A stretch of DNA of 64,000 nucleotides from Nocardia brevicatena NBRC 12119 (GCF_000308495.1 NZ_BAFU01000073.1:1-64000), one strand, 5' to 3'. Shown: positions 44,220-54,356, counted from the first letter of the stretch. The notes: generated by a model not told the origin, from the letters alone. Numbers and translations: made by a program.

Positions 44220-45842
44220 GTGACCCAGGTGACCGATCAGCGCCCCATCGCGCCCGCGCGGCCGCCGCGGCCCTGGTCGAGCCCCGCTCCGCTGCGTCCC
44301 TCTCCCGATTTCGGGCCCACCGATACTGTGCGCGGCTGGGCCGTCACCGTTGTCCTGACATTCGTGGCGGCCGTCACGCGGTTCACCATGCTCAACTATC
44401 CGACCGATGCGGGCACCCCGGTCTTCGATGAGAAGCACTACGCCCCGCAGGCCTGGCAGGTCCTGACCGGCGGGGGCGTCGAGGACAATCCGGGCTACGG
44501 ACTGGTGGTGCATCCGCCGGTCGGCAAACAGCTGATCGCCGTCGGGGAGGCGCTGTTCGGCTACAACGGCTGGGGATGGCGGTTCTCCGCGGCGGTCGCC
44601 GGGACGGTGTTGGTTCTGCTGGTGATTCGGATCGTCCGGCGGTTGACCCGGTCCACGATGCTCGGCGCCATCGCCGGGATTCTGCTGATCGCCGACGGGA
44701 CCACGTTCGTATCCTCTCGGATCGGCATGCTCGATATCTTCCTGGCGGTGCTGGTCACCGGTGCGTTCGGTTGTCTGATCGTCGACCGCGACGAGGTGCG
44801 CGCCCGCCTCGCCCGCGCCGACGCCGAGGGGCGGATCGGCCACACCCGGTGGGGACCCCGGCTCGGGGTGCGCTGGTGGCGGTTCGGCGCGGGCGTGCTG
44901 CTCGGGCTGGCCTGCGGGACCAAATGGTCGGGCCTGTACTTCATCGCCGCGTTCGGGCTGCTCAGCGTGATCTTCGGTCTGCAGGCGCGCCGAACCTACG
45001 GGGTGCGGGCACCGGTGTTCGGCACCGCCGTGCGCGATATCGGTCCGGCGCTGTACGCGTTGGTACTGGTCCCGCTGGGTGTCTACCTGGCTTCGTACAC
45101 GCCCTGGTTCAGCAGTGAGACCGGCGTCTATCGGTACATGGCGGGCAATCCGGCGGCCCCGGAGGACGGTATCGGCACCGGCGGATTCTGGTCGCACCTG
45201 TTCCCGGACGCGCTGCGCTCGCTCTGGTATTTCCATGCCCGCACCCTGACCTTCCATTCCGAGCTCACCAATTCCGCAGGTAACCACCATCCCTGGGAGT
45301 CCAAGCCGTGGACGTGGCCGATGGGGTTGCGGCCGATGCTCTACTACTACGCCGACAGCGGTGTGAGCGGATGCGGACAGGCCCAGTGTGTGAAGGCGGT
45401 GATGCTGGTGGGCACCCCCGCGCTCTGGTGGGTCGCCCCACCGGTATTGGCGTGGGGTCTGTGGCGTTGGGTGGTGCGCCGGGATTGGCGTTACGCGGCG
45501 GTACTCACCGGCTACGGCGCCGCTCTGCTGCCCTGGTTCCTCACCCTGGACCGGCAGATGTACTACTTCTACGCCGTCGTTCTCGCTCCCTTCCTGGTGA
45601 TGGCGGTCGCGTTGGTGCTCGGTGACATCCTCGGTCCGGCGCGGCGCGCCGTAGCGCGCGGACCGGTCGGGGTGTTCGCCCCACCCGTGTCGAGCGAGCG
45701 ACGCAGCCTCGGCCTGCTCATCGTGTGCCTGTATCTCGGCGTGGTAATCGCGAACTTCGTCTGGCTGTGGCCGATACTCACCGCGCTGCCGATAAGCCCG
45801 GGCGCCTGGCAGGACCATCTCTGGCTGCCCAGTTGGCACTAG
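44220..45842 (+). CDS. Polyprenol-phosphate-mannose protein O-mannosyltransferase (Pmt type)
   Basis: A 540-residue membrane protein of the GT39 family with about 11 hydrophobic segments. After the first helix, TPVFDEKHYAPQAWQ carries the catalytic acidic residues (DE), and HPPVGKQLIAVGEALFGYNG and SSRIGMLDIFLAVLVTGAFG are Pmt signatures. It glycosylates secreted proteins as they cross the membrane, as M. tuberculosis Rv1002c does, and it is in the same place relative to rsmI and arcA. GTG 44220 was chosen; the ribosome site is weak (CGGGG) and GTG 44229 is an alternative. Confidence 0.92.
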   Translation: MTQVTDQRPIAPARPPRPWSSPAPLRPSPDFGPTDTVRGWAVTVVLTFVAAVTRFTMLNYPTDAGTPVFDEKHYAPQAWQVLTGGGVEDNPGYGLVVHPPVGKQLIAVGEALFGYNGWGWRFSAAVAGTVLVLLVIRIVRRLTRSTMLGAIAGILLIADGTTFVSSRIGMLDIFLAVLVTGAFGCLIVDRDEVRARLARADAEGRIGHTRWGPRLGVRWWRFGAGVLLGLACGTKWSGLYFIAAFGLLSVIFGLQARRTYGVRAPVFGTAVRDIGPALYALVLVPLGVYLASYTPWFSSETGVYRYMAGNPAAPEDGIGTGGFWSHLFPDALRSLWYFHARTLTFHSELTNSAGNHHPWESKPWTWPMGLRPMLYYYADSGVSGCGQAQCVKAVMLVGTPALWWVAPPVLAWGLWRWVVRRDWRYAAVLTGYGAALLPWFLTLDRQMYYFYAVVLAPFLVMAVALVLGDILGPARRAVARGPVGVFAPPVSSERRSLGLLIVCLYLGVVIANFVWLWPILTALPISPGAWQDHLWLPSWH

Positions 45843-45861
45843 ACCGTCCGGCCGGCCGGCG

Positions 45862-46242
45862 TCAGCCGGACCTGTCGCGGTCCCGGTCGCCCAGCGCCGT
45901 CCTGACGTAGTCGAGGGCGGCCTCGTCGTCCAGGCCGAGGCGTCGGATGGCTGCGACATACTCGGTGGCCGCGCGCCCGGCGGCGTCCCTGGTCGGATCG
46001 CCGGAGGAGGCGATGAACGAACCCAGTCGGCCGCGGGTCCGCACCACACCGTCCTGTTCCAGCTCCCGGTAGGCGCGGGCGACCGTATTGGGGGCCAGAC
46101 CGAGCTGTGTGGCCAGCGCCCGCACCGTCGGGATCTTCGTACCCGCTGCCAGTTCACCGGAGCGAACGGCGGCGAGGACGGCGAGCCGCAGCTGTTCGTA
46201 GGGCGGTACGGCGGAGTCGTGTGACACCGTGATATCGAACAT
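45862..46242 (-). CDS. GntR-family (YtrA-type) transcriptional regulator
   Basis: A 126-residue short GntR protein. The winged helix is AVPPYEQLRLAVLAAVRSGE, GTKIPTVRALATQLGLAPNT and VARAYRELEQDGVVRTRGR. The C-terminal part is only about 45 residues, as in YtrA-type regulators that often control membrane transport operons. ATG 46242 is eight bases after the arcA stop on the same strand, so it is in one operon with arcA and could be its regulator. The ribosome site is weak. Confidence 0.85.
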   Translation of the reverse strand: MFDITVSHDSAVPPYEQLRLAVLAAVRSGELAAGTKIPTVRALATQLGLAPNTVARAYRELEQDGVVRTRGRLGSFIASSGDPTRDAAGRAATEYVAAIRRLGLDDEAALDYVRTALGDRDRDRSG

Positions 46243-46250
46243 GGCCCGCT

Positions 46251-47537
46251 CTATATCCCGTCCCGGGTCAACGGACAGGACAGGCACCGCGGGCCGCCCC
46301 GCCCGGAACCCAGCTCCGACCCCGGAATGGTGAGCACCTCGATACCGGCGTCGGCCAGGCGGGCATTGGTCATCTCGTTGCGTTCGTAGGCGACGACCAC
46401 CCCTGGACGCAGGGCGAGCGTGTTGTTGCCGTCGTCCCACTGCTCCCGTTCGGCGGTGACCCCGTCCAATCCGGTATCGATGACTCGCAGTTTGCCGATT
46501 CCCATGGCCTCGGCGGCGGCGGGCAGGAACGGGTCGGGGCCCCGCATGACGACTCGTTCCGGGTCATCGGGGTCGGGGCAGCGGATCGTGTAGGCGGTTA
46601 GCGTTTCCCGCACCGCCGAATACATGACCACGGCATCGGTGTCGACCATGGTGCACACGGTGTCCAGGTGCATGGTGGCTCGGGCCTGGGCGATCGGGAG
46701 CACCAGCACGGTATGCGCGAGCGAATCGTCGAACAGGCTGCGGGCCAGGGCCTCCGCGCCCGCGGGCGTGGTCCGTTCCCCCACCCCGACCGCCACCACC
46801 CCCGGCGCGAGCAGCAGCACATCGCCGCCCTCGATGGGCGCGGTATGCGATTCGTAGGCGCGCCGCACGCCGAGAAAACGCGGATGGAACGCGTAGACCA
46901 GGTCGGTCAGCGAGGTCTCGCGGGCTCGGGCGGGCAGCGCCAGCGCGGTGATCGCGACCTTCGGCCCGACCCAGAACGACGAGTCCCGCGTGAACAGCAG
47001 ATTCGGCAGCGGATCGATGACGAAATCGCTGCCGTGATGCATTCGGCGCACCAGCGAGGTGTTGTCGGCGCCGAAGGGCAGTTCGTCGAAGGTCATCCCC
47101 GCCATCAGCACGTGGGCCAGTTCGTCCGCCGGTACTCCGCGCAGATGGACCGCCAGTTCGTTGGCGAGGGCGTGGCCGAGCCGGCGCGCGTCGACGGCGG
47201 TGGTGATTCCCTGTATTCGGGCCGCTCCGCTGACCTCGAGCGTTTCGGCCAGCAGGTCGGCGAGCAACAGCACCTCCACACCGCGCGCGCGGAGCAGATC
47301 GGCGAAGGTGTCGTGTTCCTGCTGCGCACGTTCCACCCAGGGGATACCGTCGAACAGCAGCTGGTCGTTGTTGCGCGGCGTGAGTCGGCGCAGTTCGTCG
47401 CCCGGTCGGTGCAGCAGTACCGACCGCAGGACGCCGACCTCGGTGGTCACTCCGAAACTGTGGTCCGGCGGAGCGAGAGCACCCGGGGTCGCACGCAGGC
47501 CGTCCTGTGGCCGGTCGGATACGGCGTCTGATGCCAT
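46251..47537 (-). CDS. arcA: Arginine deiminase
   Basis: A 428-residue guanidino-group hydrolase that converts arginine to citrulline and ammonia. [20 protein letters not shown] is the N-terminal substrate region, [13 protein letters not shown] carries the conserved Asp, [15 protein letters not shown] the His/Asp pair, and [10 protein letters not shown] near the C-terminus contains the catalytic Cys (about residue 418). No arcB or arcC follows, so the full ATP-generating pathway is not here. It is in the position of M. tuberculosis Rv1001 next to pmt. Confidence 0.95.
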   Translation of the reverse strand: MASDAVSDRPQDGLRATPGALAPPDHSFGVTTEVGVLRSVLLHRPGDELRRLTPRNNDQLLFDGIPWVERAQQEHDTFADLLRARGVEVLLLADLLAETLEVSGAARIQGITTAVDARRLGHALANELAVHLRGVPADELAHVLMAGMTFDELPFGADNTSLVRRMHHGSDFVIDPLPNLLFTRDSSFWVGPKVAITALALPARARETSLTDLVYAFHPRFLGVRRAYESHTAPIEGGDVLLLAPGVVAVGVGERTTPAGAEALARSLFDDSLAHTVLVLPIAQARATMHLDTVCTMVDTDAVVMYSAVRETLTAYTIRCPDPDDPERVVMRGPDPFLPAAAEAMGIGKLRVIDTGLDGVTAEREQWDDGNNTLALRPGVVVAYERNEMTNARLADAGIEVLTIPGSELGSGRGGPRCLSCPLTRDGI

Positions 47538-47607
47538 GACCCGACAGTAGTTCGCTCCCGGTCCCAGAGCACGACATTCCCACGCGATTCACGAGCACGG
47601 AAGAGAA

Positions 47608-47627
47608 ACCTGAAGTATGGTTCAGGT
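47608..47627. promoter_or_regulatory. SoxR operator candidate
   Basis: ACCTGAA at 47608-47614 and TTCAGGT at 47621-47627 form a perfect inverted repeat with a six-base spacer, 16 bases before the soxR start. SoxR sites have this short dyad between -35 and -10, so autoregulation is likely. Confidence 0.7.
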
Positions 47628-47642
47628 AAAGGAGGAGTGCCC

Positions 47643-48254
47643 ATGACGACAACGGACTGGCGTGCCAAGGAGCTGACCCCCGGTCAGCTGTCCGAGCGTA
47701 GCGGAGTAGCGGTCTCCGCGTTGCACTTCTATGAACGCGAAGGCCTCATATCCAGCCGCCGTACCAGCGGAAACCAACGCAGATATACCCGCGAGACACT
47801 GCGGCGAGTCGCCTTCATCCGCATTTCCCAGCGGGTCGGGATACCACTGAGCGAGATCCGGGACGCCCTGAACCAACTGCCCGAAGGCCGCACCCCGACC
47901 CGACGCGACTGGGAAACGCTGTCCACCGCCTGGCGGGCCGATCTGGACGAGCGGATAACCCAACTCGTCCGCCTGCGCGACAACCTCACCGGCTGCATCG
48001 GCTGCGGCTGTCTGTCCCTGGGCAGCTGCAAAATCGTCAACGAATACGACCACCTGGGCGTCGAAGGCCCGGGCGCGCGGGTCCTCGACGTCCATCTCAA
48101 CTGCCCGCCGGCTGCCGCCGAATGCGCGACCGACGTCCCCGCCGTCGCACCGAACAGCGGCAACGGGCCCGAGAACACCTGCTCGATCAGTCCGGAGTCG
48201 ACGAGTCCGCCGGCTGCGCCCGCTCCCGATCCAACGATCTCTGCAACTTGCTGA
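47643..48254 (+). CDS. soxR: Redox-sensitive MerR-family activator SoxR
   Basis: A 203-residue MerR regulator. The winged helix is [20 protein letters not shown] and [19 protein letters not shown]; the [2Fe-2S] cluster ligands are in [12 protein letters not shown] (Cys 118, 121, 123 and 129), the same spacing as E. coli SoxR. It senses redox-active compounds. The C-terminal tail after residue 150 is longer than in enteric SoxR and overlaps the end of the convergent SDR gene by 68 bases. ATG 47643 follows GGAGGAG. An inverted repeat lies just upstream. Confidence 0.94.
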   Translation: MTTTDWRAKELTPGQLSERSGVAVSALHFYEREGLISSRRTSGNQRRYTRETLRRVAFIRISQRVGIPLSEIRDALNQLPEGRTPTRRDWETLSTAWRADLDERITQLVRLRDNLTGCIGCGCLSLGSCKIVNEYDHLGVEGPGARVLDVHLNCPPAAAECATDVPAVAPNSGNGPENTCSISPESTSPPAAPAPDPTISATC

Positions 48255-49095
48255 ACTGCACGTTCGCCAGTCGCATCACGAGTTCGTACGGGAAGGCGAA
48301 TTTCCGCTTCCACCAGTAGCCGAACCGGATGTCGAAGGAGCTGTAGACCAGAAAACGGTTGCGTTCGATACCGCGCAGGATGGCCCCGGCCACCCGCTCG
48401 GGCGATACGGCGTGCCCGGTGAACCGGCCGGTCAACCGTTGCACCCGGGGATGGTCCTTGTCCACACCGACCAGGTCGAACGAGCGCACCAGCGGGGTGT
48501 TCACCGCACCCGGTGTCACCACGTGCACCGAGATACCGTGCTGAGCGAGCTCGAACCGCAGCACCTCCGACAGGCCGCGCAGCCCGTATTTGCTCGCGCT
48601 GTAAGCGGAATGCCACGGCAGGGCGAGCAGACCGGCGGCCGAGGAGACGTTGACCAACGCGCCCCCGCGCCCGGCCCGCACCATCGGCGGGACGAACCGT
48701 TCGATCACATGGATCGGGCCCATCAGGTTGATATCGACCATCCGCCGCCAATGCCGGTATTCGAGTTTGTCCACGGTGCCCCATATCGAGGTGCCGGCCA
48801 CATTCATGACCACGTCGAGGCTGCCGAACTTCTCGTGCACGGCGGCGGCGAACTCGGTGACCGCGTCGTAGTCGGCGATGTCCAGCGCCCGGGAGAACAG
48901 GACGGTGCCGCCGTTTCGTTCGACCTCACCGACGGTGGCGTCCAGTCCCGCGGCATCGATATCGGTGAGCACCAACCGCGCGCCCCGCGCCGCGGCGGCC
49001 AGTGCGGTGGACCGGCCGATCCCACTGGCCGCACCCGTGATCAGTGTTTTGGCATCGCCAACCGATTTCCTGCGCTTGATCCGCTCGCGGTCCAT
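48187..49095 (-). CDS. Short-chain dehydrogenase/reductase
   Basis: A 302-residue Rossmann-fold oxidoreductase. The cofactor motif is [19 protein letters not shown] (TGxxxGxG), NVAG is in [12 protein letters not shown], and the catalytic triad is in the Ser of NVSSAAG and the YSASK motif of [19 protein letters not shown]. The long C-terminal tail with basic and aromatic residues ([15 protein letters not shown]) suggests membrane association. The substrate is unknown. ATG 49095. It converges with soxR and the two coding ends overlap. Confidence 0.88.
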   Translation of the reverse strand: MDRERIKRRKSVGDAKTLITGAASGIGRSTALAAAARGARLVLTDIDAAGLDATVGEVERNGGTVLFSRALDIADYDAVTEFAAAVHEKFGSLDVVMNVAGTSIWGTVDKLEYRHWRRMVDINLMGPIHVIERFVPPMVRAGRGGALVNVSSAAGLLALPWHSAYSASKYGLRGLSEVLRFELAQHGISVHVVTPGAVNTPLVRSFDLVGVDKDHPRVQRLTGRFTGHAVSPERVAGAILRGIERNRFLVYSSFDIRFGYWWKRKFAFPYELVMRLANVQFSKLQRSLDRERAQPADSSTPD

Positions 49096-49157
49096 CCAGG
49101 TACTCCCGATCCGTCTCGAACCATGTGTCCGCAGCAGAGTACCGAGAACCGGGCGGT

Positions 49158-49470
49158 TCAGCGCTGCAGTACCGACAGCATGCCCGAAACCGCCGCGGGC
49201 CAGGTGAACTGTTCGGCGCGTCGCCGAGCCGCACCGCGGCGCCGATCGAGCGGTAGCGCGAGTACCTCGGTCACCGCGTCGGCGAACGCCGACGGGTGAT
49301 CGGCGGCCACCGCCCCGCAGTCGGCGGTGACGATATCGGCGAGCGCCGACGATCGGCTCGCCACCACCGGCGTCCCTGCGGCGAGCGCCTCCAGCGCGGC
49401 CGGCCCGAACGTCTCGTGCGGCCCCGGCGCAGGCGAGACGTCCGCGGTGGCCGACAGAGCGGCCACCGCC
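49158..49470 (-). pseudogene. GT4 glycosyltransferase, C-terminal remnant
   Basis: On the minus strand the last 100 residues before the TGA read ADVSPAPGPHETFGPAALEA, LAAGTPVVASRSSALADIV and a C-terminal helix. This is the donor-binding part of a GT-B family 4 glycosyltransferase (the E-F-G...EA motif), as in mannosyltransferases. The N-terminal 250 residues are missing; upstream sequence is unrelated and the frame has no start in the right place. It lies directly downstream of the GGDEF-EAL gene. Confidence 0.7.
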
Positions 49471-49558
49471 GTGGATGCCCGCCGGAACCGTGGCACTGAA
49501 TGGTCGGTGAACATACGATCGGGAAGATCCGCGCGCCGAACGCCCGGATGCGCTCCAT

Positions 49559-51438
49559 TCAGGGGGTGGGCAGCGTGCGGCTCGCGCGGGGAAGGTCCAG
49601 GTTGAGCGATATACGTCCCAGCACCAGTAGCTCTTCCACCTCGTCCGGAGGCATGGGCCGCGCGATCAGGAACCCTTGGGCCCGGTAGCAACCCAACCCG
49701 ACCAGAGTGCGGGCGGCGACCGGCGTCTCCACGCCCTCACCCACCACACCGAGACCGAACGAGCCCGCCAGGCCGATGATCGATTTCACGATGGCCAGGT
49801 CATCGGTGCTGGCGCCCAGCCGCTGGACGAACCCGCGGTCGATCTTCACCGCGTCCACCGGGAGCGCCTTCAGATGCGACAGCGAACTGTAGCCGGTGCC
49901 GAAATCGTCTATGGCGATCTGCACACCCATCCGTTTGAGCCCGTGCAGTGTCACCTGGGTGCGGGCCAGGTCCTGCACCACGACGTGTTCGGTGATCTCC
50001 AGGCATATCGAGCTGCCGTCGATACCGAACGAACGCAGGATGTCCTCGATCCGCTCGACGAAATCCAGGCTCACCAACTGCACCGGTGAGACGTTGATCC
50101 GCATGACCATATCGGTCGCCAACCCACGCCTGCGCCATTCGGCGAATTGCGCACATGCCGAGCGGATAACCCAGCGCCCCAACTCACCGGCCAGATTGGT
50201 GGCTTCGGCGACGGTGACGAAGGCGCCGGGCGGCAGTAGTCCCCGTGTGGGATGTAGCCAGCGCACCAACGCCTCCAGGGCCACGATCCGGCCGGTCCGC
50301 AGGTCCACCTCCGGCTGATAGTGCAGCACCAGCGACCCGTCGGATACCGCGCCGCGCAGATTGAGCTCCACATCGTCCTGGAGTTCGAACTGGGCGCGCA
50401 TGGCGTCGGTGAAGACGGCCACGCCGTTGCCGCCGCCGGATTTCGCCGACAGCAGGGCATGGTCGGCACGGCGCAGCACATCGGCGACCGTGGTCTCCCC
50501 CGGCACACCGACCGCGACGCCGACGCTGACACCGCGACTCACCGACTCCCCGCCGACGGTGACCCGGCGGCCGATGAGCTGCTGAATCCGAATGGCCTCG
50601 TGTTCGGCGGAGACCGCGTCCATCGGCTTGGCGGGCACGATGACGAACTCGTCGCCACCGAGGCGGGCGATCATATCGTGGGGGTCGAGATTCTCCCGCA
50701 GCCGCGTCGACAGGGTGCGGATGAAGTTGTCGCCCGCGGAGTGGCCCAGGAAGTCGTTGAGCGCCTTGAGCCGGTCCAGGTCCAGGAAGAGCGCCGCGAC
50801 CGGGCCCGGATTCCCGGCCAGCAGCCGCTGTTCCATATGCTCCAGCAGCGCGCGGCGATTCGCCAGGCCGGTCAGATCGTCGTGTGCAGGGCGATGAAGC
50901 GCAACTGCTCCTCGGCGTCCACTCGTGCCTGCAACTGGGCGAACAGCGTGGCGATCGCCTTGAGCACATTGAGCTCGCGCGAACTCCAATCCCGGTCGCC
51001 GACCTTCACGAAGCCGAGCAGACCGGTGGATTCGCCGCGGGAGACCAGCGGCACCGCCGCCGAACTGATATTGCCGAACCCGGACGCCCGGCGGATGGTC
51101 TCCTGGTAGTCGGTATTGTCGGGCGAGACCAGAAACGGCTCGGTGGTGTGTTCCAGCGCGTGGAACACCGAATCTGCCTGTTCGAAGTACACCACCCGCA
51201 GCGGGTCGGGTTCGGGCACCTCGGACCGCGGCGGGTATTCGGCCACCAGGACCGTCGCCCGGCGTTTCCGGTCGGTGTGCCGCAGATAGCTGAAATCGAC
51301 ATCGAAATACTCGACCAGTGTGGCCAGGACTTTCTGGGACGCCTCCGCCATTGTCGTCGCGTCGACACCCATCAGCTCCGCGGCGACCTCTGTCACCAGC
51401 GAGTCGAGCGTCCGCCGAGGCACTTTGTCTCCGATCAC
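49559..51438 (-). pseudogene. GAF-GGDEF-EAL c-di-GMP enzyme gene split by a frameshift (Rv1354c type)
   Basis: The N-terminal 188 residues (GTG 51438) form a GAF domain and end at a TGA in LRFIALHTTI. The continuation is in another frame: HDDLTGLANRRALLEHMEQR, RLGGDEFVIVP (intact GGDEF), EALVRWLHPTRG (intact EAL), DDFGTGYSSL and KIDRGFVQRL, to the TGA at 49559. The junction reads CTGCACACGACGATCTGACC; removing one AC restores HDDLTGLANR. As an intact gene it would be about 625 residues. Gene order with the next gene equals M. tuberculosis Rv1354c-Rv1355c. It may be a pseudogene, a reversible AC repeat or a sequencing error. Confidence 0.8.
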
Positions 51439-51439
51439 G

Positions 51440-53593
51440 CTAGCTGCGGGTGTCCGCGTCCGATACCGGACGCCGCCTGCTCCGCACGCCGGCGGCTGCC
51501 GCGTAGCTCAGGCGAAGTAGTAACGCCATACTGTCCTGTTCCGGCACTCCCAGTAGATCCAAGAGTCGTTCCTGAAGTGAAAACAGTCTATCCGCGTACC
51601 GCGGGGAAATCGTATCGAGCTCGTGACGATGTCGGGCGAACAGGAAGACCGGCGATACCGGCTGAACGGCCAGACCACGCCGCTGAGCATGGATCCACAA
51701 CCGCTGCACCGCCGCGCCCGCCCGGACATACCCGGTCAATTCCCCTGTTTCCGGCGCGTCGGTGAAGGTCACCGCGACCACCGCGGAACTCGACGCGAGC
51801 CGGTCCCGGGAGTAATCGCCCAGCGCCGTACCGGCCGACCAGTCGTGCAACAGCGCCATCACATCGGCCCGGCGACCGATCTCCATCGCCGCCCGTTCGT
51901 CGGGCGCCAATTCCAGTGATCGGATCTCGATACCGGTCTCCGGGTCGTCGCCCGGGCGGCGAATCTCGTCGAACATCTCTCGATGCAGGCGCGGCGTCAG
52001 ATACCGGACCCGGTCGGATTCGGCGACCACCGCGGCCACCGCGGCAATGCCCTCCGGATCGGCCATCGCACGCATGGTCGCCCCCTCAGCCGTCGCGGCC
52101 GCGTCGAGCTCGGCCAGCACCGGGTCCGGAATCACTCCCCCGTGGCCGAGGTGCCGGTTCGTCTCTCGGCGCAGGGCCGGCCGGTAGTCGGCCGCGAGCA
52201 CCTCATCGGTGTCCGTGCCCAATCGCAGGACCGCGGTGAGCGGAGCGGCCGTATCGGTTGCTTCGCGCAGCTCGTACGGACCGAGCAGGCCGTGCGCGGC
52301 CGCAGCGGCCCGGGCGTTGTACAACGCGGCACCCACCGCCACGGCACTGCCCCGATAGCCGATATCCATCGCCGTACTGCGGCGCGGGTCCAGGGCTATC
52401 TCGATCGCGTCGTCCGCCGGGCGCAGCGACCAGGGCTGGACATTGCCGCCGGACGGGGCGCGCTGTGCGCACTCGAGTACCCGGCCGATCGGATCGGCGG
52501 CGGCCGTCTCGAGGCGCTCGGGGTCGTCCCAGAAGTCTTCGGCCAGGGCCGAATCCCCCGGCTCGGCGAGCGCGTCCAGCGCTTGGTCCACATCCACCCT
52601 GGCCCGCCCGGACCGCAGGTCCCGACCGAGTCCGATCCGGCGGATCACCGCGGCGACACCGGCCGCGCCGAGCATGATGTCGCCCGCGAGTTGCGGCCAA
52701 CTGCTCAGTGTCTCGCCGACCTCCACCATGCTCGCCGCCATCCGCGCCGATACTTCCCGCGGCCCCAACAGGGCGACCACATAGGGCGCCTTGTCCCTGG
52801 CCGAGAGACCGCGGAGGTGGGTGGCCTTGGTATCGCCGAGCAGGCCGTGGAAAGGGCTGCGGTCGGGTTCGAGATCGAATCGCTCCACATCCAGCAGGCC
52901 CCGATCGCTGGTTTCCATCACCAGCGGGATCCGTTTTCGCGCGGCGGCCTCGCGCACAAGCAGCTTGACATCGAGCGAATCGCATTCCTCCACGACGATG
53001 GAAAGACCGTCGACGAATTCGTCGGCGGTCTGCTCGTCGACTCCTCCGCCGCGCACCTCGACCGTCAGATAGGGATCGAGTTCGGCGATGCGGCGTGCGG
53101 TCACGATCGCCTTGTTCACCGTGATGTCGAACAGCGTGGCGGGAACCCGGTTGAGATTCGACAGTTCCAGCTCGTCGAAGTCGGCCAACCGAAGCGAACC
53201 GCAAAGCCCTTCCTGAGCAATGGCGTACGCGACGGCGTGGCCCACGCTCTGACCGATCACACCGATGGTGAGGCCGGACAGCCGCTCCTGTTCCGCGCGG
53301 GTGATTTTGTTGCGATTGCGATCGAGACGAATTGCGCGGAATAGGCGTTCGCCCGGAAGTCCGACCACACTGCGACGCCACGGGTAATACACCCAGCGAT
53401 CGCCTTCGGGCCCTTCGGACAGATCCGGCGGATCGGTGAGCCGATCGAATTCGGCAGCCAGCAAGCCGCGCAGATCCACGAATTCGATATATGTCTCGGC
53501 GCGGAGTTCCGCCAGTAGCCGCGCGTCCTCGGCATCGTTCGGATCGAGGACCAGCGGCCGGTATTCCACCCCTATTTCCGCTTCACCGGCCAT
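51440..53593 (-). CDS. E1/ThiF-like domain fused to a nitroreductase domain (Rv1355c family)
   Basis: A 717-residue fusion. About residues 100-330 are a ThiF/E1-like Rossmann fold: LTIGVIGQSVGHAVAYAIA in place of GxGxxG, RLADFDELELSNLNR as the adenylation motif, and NKAIVTARRIAELDPYL. About 390-690 are a nitroreductase-like FMN domain: CAQRAPSGGNVQPWSLRP at its start. The family is known by the M. tuberculosis name Rv1355c; its reaction is not known. ATG 53593 overlaps the stop of the upstream GNAT-like gene by 11 bases, so the pair is coupled. It is one base from the GAF-GGDEF-EAL gene. Confidence 0.85.
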   Translation of the reverse strand: MAGEAEIGVEYRPLVLDPNDAEDARLLAELRAETYIEFVDLRGLLAAEFDRLTDPPDLSEGPEGDRWVYYPWRRSVVGLPGERLFRAIRLDRNRNKITRAEQERLSGLTIGVIGQSVGHAVAYAIAQEGLCGSLRLADFDELELSNLNRVPATLFDITVNKAIVTARRIAELDPYLTVEVRGGGVDEQTADEFVDGLSIVVEECDSLDVKLLVREAAARKRIPLVMETSDRGLLDVERFDLEPDRSPFHGLLGDTKATHLRGLSARDKAPYVVALLGPREVSARMAASMVEVGETLSSWPQLAGDIMLGAAGVAAVIRRIGLGRDLRSGRARVDVDQALDALAEPGDSALAEDFWDDPERLETAAADPIGRVLECAQRAPSGGNVQPWSLRPADDAIEIALDPRRSTAMDIGYRGSAVAVGAALYNARAAAAAHGLLGPYELREATDTAAPLTAVLRLGTDTDEVLAADYRPALRRETNRHLGHGGVIPDPVLAELDAAATAEGATMRAMADPEGIAAVAAVVAESDRVRYLTPRLHREMFDEIRRPGDDPETGIEIRSLELAPDERAAMEIGRRADVMALLHDWSAGTALGDYSRDRLASSSAVVAVTFTDAPETGELTGYVRAGAAVQRLWIHAQRRGLAVQPVSPVFLFARHRHELDTISPRYADRLFSLQERLLDLLGVPEQDSMALLLRLSYAAAAGVRSRRRPVSDADTRS

Positions 53594-54356
53594 AGGCGTA
53601 CACACTCTCCCCCCGATGTCCGAGCGGTCTGTACGCCCGGGTCGGCGCCGTGTCGGTGATCCCCATGGCGCGAAGTTCACCGCGCATCAGTAGATACTGC
53701 AATCCGTCGGCGAATACCCGATATGTCCGGGTATCCCACCAGATCGGCACTGTCCGGTAGCGCTCGTCGGGGTAGGGAACCGGCGGAATCAGCTCGGCGA
53801 CCACACCGCCACTGCCCCGGTGCCGCTCCGTCGTGAACGACGCGACGGTGGCGAAGCCGTAGCGTACCCCCATGATTCGCGGAGCGTGGGCGATACAGCG
53901 GGATATCGCGGCCGCCAGCTCGCCGCGCCTCGGCACGCTCCGCGCCACCCAGGCGCCGCGCGCCTCCACGACTCCGCGCGGTATCCGCCTGGCGATCATC
54001 CGGATCAGGTCGTCCCCACCCGGACGGCCGGACCAGGGGGCCAACGAGGCCATCTCCGACACCCAGGTATAGGGCCCTTGTATCCGTACCCCTCCCACCA
54101 TTTCCCCCGCGGGATCGGTGGCGGCACAGAACAATGCGGTCGAGCGGCCGTCGGCGACCGCGTCGTGTCCGAGCACGTCCTCGATTCCGAAGTGCCGATA
54201 GACCTTCAGTGCACCCGCCAGGTATTGCTTCCACAACCGGGGCGACCGCGCCGGGGTGGTCATCGAGAAGTCGTAACCGGAGGCATTGTCACGGAACCGC
54301 AGTACATGTCCCCGCCAAGGGTCGCCGAGGCCGACTGCGTTCATTTCGACCGCCAT
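53583..54356 (-). CDS. GNAT-like acyltransferase, partner of the Rv1355c-type gene
   Basis: A 257-residue protein without a named family that I can be sure of. LWKQYLAGALKVYRHFGIED, GEMVGGVRIQGPYTWVSEMA and VVEARGAWVARSVPRRGELA resemble the layout of FeeM/LuxI-like N-acyl amino acid synthases within the GNAT fold (a GGxR strand followed by an ExxR-like strand). It begins with ATG 54356 and overlaps the Rv1355c-type gene by 11 bases. A function as acyl-amino-acid synthase is only a guess from these patterns. Confidence 0.45.
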   Translation of the reverse strand: MAVEMNAVGLGDPWRGHVLRFRDNASGYDFSMTTPARSPRLWKQYLAGALKVYRHFGIEDVLGHDAVADGRSTALFCAATDPAGEMVGGVRIQGPYTWVSEMASLAPWSGRPGGDDLIRMIARRIPRGVVEARGAWVARSVPRRGELAAAISRCIAHAPRIMGVRYGFATVASFTTERHRGSGGVVAELIPPVPYPDERYRTVPIWWDTRTYRVFADGLQYLLMRGELRAMGITDTAPTRAYRPLGHRGESVYAYGR

